Shown in pieces: positions 57,518-64,000 of a stretch of 64,000 nucleotides of DNA. Source of the DNA: Salinispora arenicola (GTDB taxonomy: Bacteria > Actinomycetota > Actinomycetes > Mycobacteriales > Micromonosporaceae). The position numbers were made by a program, and so were the translations under genes. Every line of letters starts with the position of its first letter. Position 1 is the stretch's first letter. The stretch lies in assembly GCF_006716065.1 (NCBI RefSeq), contig NZ_VFOL01000001.1:248001-312000 (forward strand). Direction: 5' to 3'. The notes under the pieces are model-generated. The model ran no database searches. It was not told where the DNA came from and saw only the letters and a program-made list of their open reading frames with translations.

Positions 57518-58170
57518 CCCGGTGCCACTGGCCTGGTGTTCGGCGGACGCGAGGGGCGGGCCGGCTGGACGGGCACCCGGGGGCGGACCGGAGGGCGCCA
57601 GGCGCGTCCGTTGGCGTAGATCACCCGGAAGCCGAGATACGAGGCCAGCGGCGCCCAGTGTGCCGAACCCATCCGCAGTTCGGCGGCGTTGTGCCGCTGC
57701 CCGTTGGCGAGCACGTCCAGCAGCACGGTCTCGAAGGCGGCTGACTCCACCCAGTCGACCTCACGGGTGAAACCACAGATCAGGGCTGCGCCGGTGGATT
57801 CCAGGAAGGCCCGCAGCACGGCATCGTTGGCACGCAGCACCGAACAGCTGCCGAAATAGAGCCGCCGTCCCTCGCAGCGACCGGCCATCAGCTCGGCGAC
57901 GTCGGCGAGGGCCACCGACTCCCAGTCGGTCAGGTGCAGTCGGCTGGGCTCCCCGTGCGTGGCGAAGAAGCCAACCCGATAGTCGGCATACTGCTTGAGC
58001 AGCCAGCGGTCAACGAAGTAGAACAGCTCGTCCCGGGTCGCCGCATCCTTGTGGATGAACCGAATCCGGCCCAGTCGTGCCAGCAGCTCCAGGGTGGGTA
58101 ACACCGAGCCACGCTCGTTGAGGTCACGGTGCCACTGACCTTCGACGCAGAAGACACCACCACGCGCCAC
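57511..58170 (-). CDS. Caspase/CHAT-like protein with a His-Cys pair
   Basis: 219 residues. FFATHGEPSRLHL (His72) and RLYFGSCSVLR (Cys109) follow strand-like segments in the order and spacing of the caspase/CHAT-fold His-Cys dyad. MARGGVFCVEGQW begins the protein. The last 30 residues are Pro/Arg-rich. No partner protease substrate or STAND gene is adjacent. The start GTG at 58170 has GGAGG six bases upstream. Its 3' end overlaps the NAD(P) protein gene. Confidence 0.7.
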   Translation of the reverse strand: MARGGVFCVEGQWHRDLNERGSVLPTLELLARLGRIRFIHKDAATRDELFYFVDRWLLKQYADYRVGFFATHGEPSRLHLTDWESVALADVAELMAGRCEGRRLYFGSCSVLRANDAVLRAFLESTGAALICGFTREVDWVESAAFETVLLDVLANGQRHNAAELRMGSAHWAPLASYLGFRVIYANGRAWRPPVRPRVPVQPARPSRPPNTRPVAPGQ

Positions 58171-58267
58171 CCGTCACCTCCCCTCGTCGGCGGCGCCGAC
58201 GTTACCGGCTTCCCGGTGTCAGGCCGGGCCATCACCCGTGGTGTCGCGAAGGTGATGAGAAGGACCC

Positions 58268-58303
58268 CTGTTGTCGGGGCCGCCGTGGCGGCCCCGACAA
58301 CAG
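58268..58303 (-). terminator. Terminator of the DHA2 exporter
   Basis: A perfect 16-bp stem (58268-58283 with 58288-58303) and CGTG loop start just 3 bp after the stop of the exporter gene. Confidence 0.75.
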
Positions 58304-58305
58304 AG

Positions 58306-59910
58306 TCAGTGCACGACGACCGGCGTACTCGGCTCACCCGGCTGGCCACCCTGTTGGTCGTCCAGCGACTGCGGCCGCTCCCGCCCCCGGGGCAGGAACG
58401 CGACCGGGATGAAGGTGAGCAGCACCAGCACGAACGCCACCCAGAACGTGGAGGCGAAGGATTCGGCAGCGAAGTCGAGCCCGCGCTCGATGAGCGTCGG
58501 GTCGGAAATCTGCTGGGCCAGTTCCGGCTGCCGCTGGGCGGCGATCGCCAGGCCAGCCTCGGTGATCGGCTCACCGCTCGGGTCGGTGAGGCCAGGGATC
58601 GGCCGGGATCCGTTCAGCTCGTTGGTGAGGATCACCGACATCACGGCCGCGCCGACCGAACCACCAATCTGCTGGATGATGTTCAGCAGCGTGGACCCGC
58701 GGGCCACTTCATGCCCGGTCAGCGTCCGCAGTGCCGACGTCATGATCGGCATCATCGTGCCGCCCATGCCCAGGCCCATGACGAACAGCGAACCGCAGAT
58801 CAACAGGTACGAGGTGTCCGGGCCGACCTGGGTGAAGGTGAGGAACCCGGCGGCGAGCAGCACCAGCGCGAACGGCACTGTGCGGCCCACCGACACCCGA
58901 TCAGCCAGCGTCCCGGCGATCGGCATGGTCACCATCGCGCCGATTCCCTGCGGCGCGATCAGCAGGCCGGCGTGCAGGGTCGACTCGCCGCGAACCTGCA
59001 GGAAGTAGCTCGGGAACAGCAGGCCGGCACCCATGAACGCGACGATGAACACGAACATCGCCACGGACGCGACGGCCAGCCTGCGGTTACGGAACAGCCG
59101 CAGGTCGAGTAGCGGGTGCTGCGGCTTGAAGGAGTAGCGGACGAACGACACCACCAGCGCGGCGCCGAGCAGCATCGGCACCCACACCTCGGGGTCGGTG
59201 AACGTGCCCGCCTCGGGCAACGTGGAGACGCCGTAGAGGAACAACGCCAGCCCCGGCGAGAGCATCAGCATGCCGAAGAAGTCGAACGACTCGGATGGCT
59301 CAGGGGTGTCCTTCGGTAGGGCCGCCTGCGCGTAGGCCAGTGCGATCAGCCCGATCGGTAGGTTGATCAGGAAGATCCAGTGCCAGCTCGCCACGTCGAT
59401 CAACCAGCCGCCGAGGATCGGACCGCCGATCGGGCCGAGCAGCATCGGGATGCCCAGGACGGCCATCAGCCGGCCGATTCGGTGTGGCCCCGCCGCGCGC
59501 GTCATGATCGTCATACCGATGGGCATCAGCATGCCGCCACCGAGTCCCTGCAGCACCCGGTACGCGATCAGCTGACCGATCGTGTCGGCGGTGGCGCACA
59601 GGCCAGAGCCGATGGTGAACAGGGCCAGGGCGACCATGTAGAGGCGTTTGGTGCCGAACCGGTTGGCGGCCCACCCACTCAGCGGGATCACCGTGGCCAG
59701 GGCGAGGGTGTAGCCGGTCATCGTCCACGCCACCCGGGCGTAGGACGCGTCGAACTCGTTCTGGAAGGTCGGCAGCGCGACGCTGACCACCGTCACGTCG
59801 AGAATCGACATGATCGCGCCGAGCACGACGACGCCGGCCACCTTGAGTACCGCGGCGTCGAGCTTGTCCGACGTCGCGCCCGATGGGGACGCGACCGATT
59901 GTTGTCTCAC
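58306..59910 (-). CDS. MFS drug exporter, DHA2 (EmrB/QacA) family
   Basis: 534 residues with 14 helices. Motif D1-like SILDVTVVSVALPTFQ, motif A-like AANRFGTKRLY, and motif C GIPMLLGPIGGPILGGWLID. Proton-driven export of drugs or natural products. Start GTG at 59910, five bases after AGGAG. An upstream GTG (59958) lacks such a site. Confidence 0.93.
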   Translation of the reverse strand: MRQQSVASPSGATSDKLDAAVLKVAGVVVLGAIMSILDVTVVSVALPTFQNEFDASYARVAWTMTGYTLALATVIPLSGWAANRFGTKRLYMVALALFTIGSGLCATADTIGQLIAYRVLQGLGGGMLMPIGMTIMTRAAGPHRIGRLMAVLGIPMLLGPIGGPILGGWLIDVASWHWIFLINLPIGLIALAYAQAALPKDTPEPSESFDFFGMLMLSPGLALFLYGVSTLPEAGTFTDPEVWVPMLLGAALVVSFVRYSFKPQHPLLDLRLFRNRRLAVASVAMFVFIVAFMGAGLLFPSYFLQVRGESTLHAGLLIAPQGIGAMVTMPIAGTLADRVSVGRTVPFALVLLAAGFLTFTQVGPDTSYLLICGSLFVMGLGMGGTMMPIMTSALRTLTGHEVARGSTLLNIIQQIGGSVGAAVMSVILTNELNGSRPIPGLTDPSGEPITEAGLAIAAQRQPELAQQISDPTLIERGLDFAAESFASTFWVAFVLVLLTFIPVAFLPRGRERPQSLDDQQGGQPGEPSTPVVVH

Positions 59911-60242
59911 GGAGTCTCCTGATGTCGGATCGACCGAAGGGTGGGCGGTTGGTGGCACGCCAAGGCACCCGCCGAGGTTCGGCGGGTAGACCAGGGAAGG
60001 AGCGGAACCGCAGGAAGACTAGCCCTCACCGCCGACAGTCCGCCTCTGGTTTCGCGACCGGCCGCAGACCAGCAGTAGGTGTTCCTCGTCACTGGTTTCC
60101 GCTCGCCGGACCAGTTGGTCCGGCAGGCGGTAACCACCGCGTCACCGTGCTGCGCAACCTGTCCCGTCCGGCAGCAGGCGTACCCGGGCGGGAATCGGGT
60201 ACCCGCGGTCGGGCCGCGGGAGCCTGGAAGGGTGGTGCGGGT
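59911..60242. other. Intergenic region with a 20-bp palindrome
   Basis: No gene seen. GCCGGACCA-GT-TGGTCCGGC at 60105-60124 is a perfect inverted repeat and could be an operator for the divergent GYD and exporter genes. Confidence 0.4.
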
Positions 60243-60563
60243 GTGGCGAGGTACCTGTTCGTGGCGACCTATACCGCCCACGGAATAGCGGGGTTGGGTA
60301 GGGAGGGTGGGACAGTGCGGGCCGAGGTCGTCCGGGCGCTGATCGAGAACGCGGGCGGGCGAGTGGAGGCGCTGTACTTCGGATTCGGTAAACACGACCT
60401 CTTCGTGTCCTGCGAGGTACCGGACAGCACGATCACCGCCGCGCTCGGCATCGCCGCCAGGTCCACGGGTGCGGTGAAGGCCCACGTCATCACGCTGCTC
60501 ACCCCAGAGGAAATCGACGAAGCCGCTGCGCTACCGGTCACGTACCAGGCTCCTGGTGAGTGA
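60243..60563 (+). CDS. GYD domain protein
   Basis: 106 residues: ARYLFVATYTAHGIAGLGREGGTVRAEVVRALIENAGGRVEALYFGFGKHDLFVSCEVPD, the GYD (ferredoxin-like) pattern with GKHDLF in place of GxYD. Function unknown. GTG at 60243 with a GGAAGGGT region about ten bases upstream. Its 3' end is 14 bp from the next, converging gene. Confidence 0.85.
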   Translation: MARYLFVATYTAHGIAGLGREGGTVRAEVVRALIENAGGRVEALYFGFGKHDLFVSCEVPDSTITAALGIAARSTGAVKAHVITLLTPEEIDEAAALPVTYQAPGE

Positions 60564-60577
60564 GCCACCCTCATCGG

Positions 60578-61873
60578 TCAACGAGGTAAGCAGCATGTCG
60601 CGACACTGCCAGCCCGGTCAGTCGCACGGTCCGGGCCTGGGCCGGCCCGCCGTTCCGGCTCGGCCCCCGTGGTGGCACCGTCACGACGGTGCGTCCGTCC
60701 GCCGGAGTGACCGTCCCGCCCAGCCCGGCGGAGTCCGGTGGACCAGGCCTCTCGAGCCGCGGCGCGACACGCAGGGTCCAACGGCCGCTGTTTCGGGTGA
60801 CCGGCCCATCGCCTTCGAGTGTGGCGTCCGCCCGCCAGCAGACCTGTCCGGGAGCCCGACGCCGCGCGGGCAGGTGGATCGACGGGGGTCCTCACAGGTG
60901 CGACGGCCGGCGCCTCAGCAGTGGACGGCACCACCACCACAACAGCGGGCGGCGTCACGGTGCGCGGTTCGGGCTGCGGCGGCGCGGAGGGCACCGGCTT
61001 GAGGTTCGGTGACGGTCCGGTTGGACTGGCCGCGTCGACGGGGTGGGGCGGCGTCCGTGTTCGTGCCATCGGCGCGACCGGTGGGAGCGCCGACCCGGCG
61101 GTGACGACAATGGCAGCCACCAACGACGCGGCGACCGCTGCGGCGGCGGCGCCGACGAACCGGCGGTCGCCCAGCCGGGCCGTCGCCGGCGCCTGATCCG
61201 GCACCGCGACCGGGGGCGCGGTTGGCCGGGCGCACTGGTGGACGGCGACCAACTCGTCCAGGCAGGCGGCGACCGCGTCCCGGTTACCGAGGCCGTCCGC
61301 GAAGGCGAGCGTGAGGTAGAAGCGGAAGGCCAGTGTCGCCGGAGGGGGTATCAGCAGCCCGGCCACCGGAGATCCGTCGGTGGTGGGCAGCAGGGTCAGC
61401 GGCGAACGGTCATGGTGGGCCGGGCCCGCCAGCTCCTCGTACCACCAGACCCGCCGCTGGTGACGGCCGCAGAACACTACACGCCGGTCGGTCACCACAG
61501 CCTTACCGACGTCGGCGGCCCGGATGCCCTGGGGCAGCGGGCCCGGCGGCTCGTCGGTGCCGGTCAGGTCAACGGCCAACCCGGGCACCGGCAACGGGGC
61601 GGCGGGCCCGGCGACGACCTCGACCAACTCCGCGTTCGGAAATACGCGGTGTACGACCTCACCGGGCGCCAGCATCACCGGAGCCGCCCTCGACCGGCCA
61701 GTCCCGAGCAGGCCGACCTCGATCCGCAACCGGGTCAACTCGTCGGCACGGCGACGCCAGGCATCGGCATCGGCCGCGTGGACACGCTGCCGCCGGTCGT
61801 TCTCCCGGTCGGCCCACCGGGCACGCCACGACGGTCGGGAACCGGGCGCGAGGCGGGGTGAGGTCGCCGTCAC
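60578..61873 (-). CDS. Membrane protein with PH-like N-terminal domain (paralogue 1)
   Basis: 431 residues. The first 200 include an Arg-rich start (SWRARWADRENDRRQ), APGEVVHRVFPNAELVEVV and a PH-like VTDRRVVFCGRHQRRVWWYEELAGPAHHD. A membrane segment follows (FVGAAAAAVAASLVAAIVVTAG), then a Pro/Thr-rich external part. The paralogue at 61993 shares the order to the membrane helix, but this copy ends in Arg/Gly-rich sequence instead of the cysteine domain. Its tail may be out of frame. No SD or -10 is evident before GTG at 61873. Confidence 0.7.
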   Translation of the reverse strand: MTATSPRLAPGSRPSWRARWADRENDRRQRVHAADADAWRRRADELTRLRIEVGLLGTGRSRAAPVMLAPGEVVHRVFPNAELVEVVAGPAAPLPVPGLAVDLTGTDEPPGPLPQGIRAADVGKAVVTDRRVVFCGRHQRRVWWYEELAGPAHHDRSPLTLLPTTDGSPVAGLLIPPPATLAFRFYLTLAFADGLGNRDAVAACLDELVAVHQCARPTAPPVAVPDQAPATARLGDRRFVGAAAAAVAASLVAAIVVTAGSALPPVAPMARTRTPPHPVDAASPTGPSPNLKPVPSAPPQPEPRTVTPPAVVVVVPSTAEAPAVAPVRTPVDPPARAASGSRTGLLAGGRHTRRRWAGHPKQRPLDPACRAAAREAWSTGLRRAGRDGHSGGRTHRRDGATTGAEPERRAGPGPDRATDRAGSVATCCLPR

Positions 61874-61992
61874 GTACGGAACAACGTTTCACGTACCGGG
61901 TTGGATACGCCCATTCCCGGTGGACATCGGCCGCCGCCGCGGAGGGCAGCCGGCCGGTCCACGCCTGTTTCGGGTTCTGCCCCGGCCCAGGC

Positions 61993-63126
61993 TCAGCTAC
62001 GGAAGGTGTGTCGTACGCCGCCATGCTGGCCACACGCCCGGGGGCTGCCACCAGCGAGGCTGACCGAGCCGTTCCCGCACTGCACCAGGTGCCCACGGCC
62101 GGCCCAGAACCCGGGCACACAGTCGAGCCACTCACACACGTCGGTCACCGGTTCCCGGATCGGGGTGCCGGCGCAGAAGCCGTACGCCATCGGGTTGGCC
62201 GGCGCGCCACACAGATCGGGTGGCGCGGACGGCGTCGATTCCGGCGGCATAGTCGTGGGAGCCTCGGTGGCCGCGCTGGTGGCGGTGGCGGCGACCGCCG
62301 CCGCGGCGGAGGCTGGGACGTCCGTGGCCACCCCGGCCGCCACCTCCGCCTCGCTGGATTCGGACGGGGCGGAGGCGATCAACGTCGCCGGGACCAGCAG
62401 GGCGACACCGGCGGCGACGGCGACCGTCCGCCGGCCACCGGGGACGACCGCGGCCAGGCGCGCCTGCGCGGGCGTGACAACGGCGGGGCGCAGCGGCTGG
62501 CGCTGCGCGTGCTCGGCAAGCGCCTCGTCGAGTTGGGCGAGGACCGCGTCACGCTGCTCGACCGCGTCAGCGAAGGCCACGCTCAGCTTGAACCGGAAGT
62601 CGGCCGCCGCCGCCGCGGGCAGGAGCAGGCCGGAGGCACACCGCCGATCGAGCACCTGGATCAGGGTCACCGGCGCACTGGCGTCGTGGGCCAGACCAGT
62701 GATCTTGCCGTATGCCCAGTCTCGTCGGCCACGCCCACCGAGCAGGACCAGACGACGGTTGGTGATCATGGCTATGCCGGTGTCGGCGACGCGGACACCG
62801 TCGGGGCGTCGTTTGCGCAGGGGACCGGGTCGCGAGGTGACCGTGAGATCGGGCGCGGGAAGTACCGCGGTGTGCCGGACCTCGACCAGGTGGGCGGCGG
62901 GTAGCACCCAGCACACCGTTTCGCCGGGTTCGAGCTCGATCGGGAGGCCCGCGCCCGCGTCGGCCGAGCCGCCGAACTCCCCGGCCAGGGTACGCAGGCG
63001 GCGCAGTTCCTCGTCCCGCTGCCGCCACGCCCTGTCCGCCTCGGCGAATGCCCGCTGCCGCCGTTCGTTCTGCCGGCGCACCCATCGGTACCGCCACGTC
63101 GAACCCGTCGAGTCAGTCATCGCCAT
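61993..63126 (-). CDS. Membrane protein with PH-like domain and extracellular Cys-rich domain (paralogue 2)
   Basis: 377 residues. ATG at 63126, five bases after GGAG. N-terminal cytoplasmic helix (YRWVRRQNERRQRAFAEADR), PH-like domain with MITNRRLVLLGGRGRRDWAYGKITGL, membrane helix near 240, a Thr/Pro/Ala stalk and a C-terminal domain CGAPANPMAYGFCAG, DVCEWLDC, FWAGRGHLVQCGNGSVSLAGG, CGQHGG. The last pattern resembles DUF3761-type surface domains. Probably membrane-anchored and extracellular-exposed. Function unknown. Confidence 0.72.
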   Translation of the reverse strand: MAMTDSTGSTWRYRWVRRQNERRQRAFAEADRAWRQRDEELRRLRTLAGEFGGSADAGAGLPIELEPGETVCWVLPAAHLVEVRHTAVLPAPDLTVTSRPGPLRKRRPDGVRVADTGIAMITNRRLVLLGGRGRRDWAYGKITGLAHDASAPVTLIQVLDRRCASGLLLPAAAAADFRFKLSVAFADAVEQRDAVLAQLDEALAEHAQRQPLRPAVVTPAQARLAAVVPGGRRTVAVAAGVALLVPATLIASAPSESSEAEVAAGVATDVPASAAAAVAATATSAATEAPTTMPPESTPSAPPDLCGAPANPMAYGFCAGTPIREPVTDVCEWLDCVPGFWAGRGHLVQCGNGSVSLAGGSPRACGQHGGVRHTFRS

Positions 63127-63367
63127 ACCGACTCCTCCGCCGCGTAGGCCACCAATCGGGGTGTCACCACGGTTAACGTCGACGGAGCGCACCAGGGGAC
63201 GGCCGGCATGTCACAATATGACCGATCGGTGGAGCAATCCGGACGATAGGGTGGTTTCCCCGAGCCGTCCCGGCCCCTCCGGGCGTGTCGCGGCCCGCCG
63301 CAAGGTCGCGGCTGGCCAGCGGCCACGCTCGGACGTCAGCGAGGGACGAGGAAACCACCCTGCCGCG

Positions 63368-63652
63368 TCAGGGGGTCTCGACGGCCGAGATCACGTATCG
63401 GTACACCTTCGCGCCCCGGATCGCCACCTGCTGCTCCTCGGTCGGACCGGAGCCGCGGAAGGCCAACAGCTGCTCCTCGGTCTCCCAACGCTCGTAGACG
63501 TTGATCCGGCCCGGCTCGACCAAGTCCCCGCTGATCGTGAAGTCCAGACAGCCGGGCGTGGCCCGAGCTGCCGTCACCACCTCGAGGCACCCGGTGAGGT
63601 AACTGTCCCGGTCCTCCGGGTCGACGTACATGCTTCCGGCGACGATGAGCAC
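63368..63652 (-). CDS. Antibiotic biosynthesis monooxygenase (ABM) domain protein
   Basis: 94 residues from GTG at 63652, eight bases after GGGAGG. LIVAGSMYVDPEDRDSYLTG, ATPGCLDFTISGDLVEPGRINVYERWETEEQLLAF is the ABM dimeric alpha+beta barrel pattern, as in small cofactor-free oxygenases and YgiN-like proteins. Confidence 0.9.
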   Translation of the reverse strand: MLIVAGSMYVDPEDRDSYLTGCLEVVTAARATPGCLDFTISGDLVEPGRINVYERWETEEQLLAFRGSGPTEEQQVAIRGAKVYRYVISAVETP

Positions 63653-63738
63653 CTGCCGGACCTCCCACACTCGTGATCCACCGATGACGTCCCACCAGTC
63701 AGCCTACGACCGCCGGAGTCAGCGACCCACCCCCTCCC

Positions 63739-64000
63739 TCAAGCCCGGCTGACCGCATTGGCGTGGATGGCCGCGCTGAGGTAGGTGGCCATCCCTGGCC
63801 GGATCCGCTCGTAGTACTCGGTGAACCGTGGGTCCGCGAGGTACATGTCAGCCAGGCCGGTGTGGACCTCATACGAGCAGTCGTAGAACCACTGGCTGAT
63901 CAGCTGCCGGTGCTCCTCGGCCAGATCCATGGCCGCCGGGCTGTCCGGCGCCGCCCCGGACGCCATCACCTCGGTGAAACGGCGGCCCCAGTCCTCGTTC
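63739..64000 (-). CDS. C-terminal end of a TipA-like MerR regulator (cut by window)
   Basis: The frame enters at base 64000 and ends at 63739. EDWGRRFTEVMASGAAPDSPAAMDLAEEHRQLISQWFYDCSYEVHTGLADMYLADPRFTEYYERIRPGMATYLSAAIHANA is the TipAS antibiotic-recognition domain, including the cysteine that thiostrepton alkylates in TipA. The MerR DNA-binding part lies outside the window. Confidence 0.88.
   Translation of the reverse strand, partial: NEDWGRRFTEVMASGAAPDSPAAMDLAEEHRQLISQWFYDCSYEVHTGLADMYLADPRFTEYYERIRPGMATYLSAAIHANAVSRA

Overview
The window is high-GC actinobacterial DNA. Gene content and order point to Micromonosporaceae (Micromonospora or Salinispora type). It carries tRNA-Lys(CTT), tRNA-His(GTG) and tRNA-Leu(TAG), an oligoribonuclease, an actinobacterial cysO-cysM-mec locus, a MgtA-type mannosyltransferase, many GTG starts and many leaderless transcripts. 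The genus is inferred from gene content, not from a marker gene.

Layout. 1-11.3 kb is an accessory region. It has a reductase facing a TetR/PAF-acetylhydrolase-like pair, a secreted HExxH protein, a P-loop kinase with a pentapeptide protein, and an AT-richer MmgE/PrpD plus NTF2-like pair. Between them lie relics of a STAND regulator, an LPXTG protein, IS3 and IS701 transposases, a lantibiotic dehydratase and an XRE/TPR regulator. The block ends at the 3' side of tRNA-Lys. 11.5-17.9 kb holds two L,D-transpeptidases, a beta-helix surface protein, a frameshifted XRE regulator and tRNA-His. 17.9-30.3 kb holds orn, a GT87 mannosyltransferase, a copper module (YcnI, CopC-CopD), a membrane thiol-redox pair (MauE/DsbA), a CbiMNQO metal importer behind a Nur-like operator, a peroxiredoxin, tRNA-Leu, and ASCH, GNAT and MOSC proteins.

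30.3-38.1 kb is a complete histidine-utilisation operon: RpiR regulator, HutU, an M20 amidohydrolase, HutF, HutI and HutH. No classical HutG is present, and the M20 enzyme sits where the deformylase would act. 38.2-46.8 kb matches the order of Mycobacterium tuberculosis Rv1330c-Rv1341 (pncB, clpS, DUF2017, mec, cysO, cysM, metallo-beta-lactamase fold, rph, rdgB). The rhomboid and murI genes are missing, and one intact and one broken glycosyltransferase are inserted. The CysO here has a tail beyond its Gly-Gly.

46.8-64 kb is mixed: MFS exporters, ctaD, an FAD monooxygenase, a LigD-like phosphoesterase with a dead ligase domain, a GH15 hydrolase, a cysteine-free HesB-like protein, a deazaflavin-type reductase, a pentapeptide protein, a caspase-like His/Cys protein, two paralogous membrane proteins with a PH-like domain, and the end of a TipA-like regulator. 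At least eleven genes begin with a -10 hexamer 6-7 nt before the start codon, so leaderless translation is the dominant initiation style for single genes here. Functions were assigned by reading protein motifs; no database search was run.
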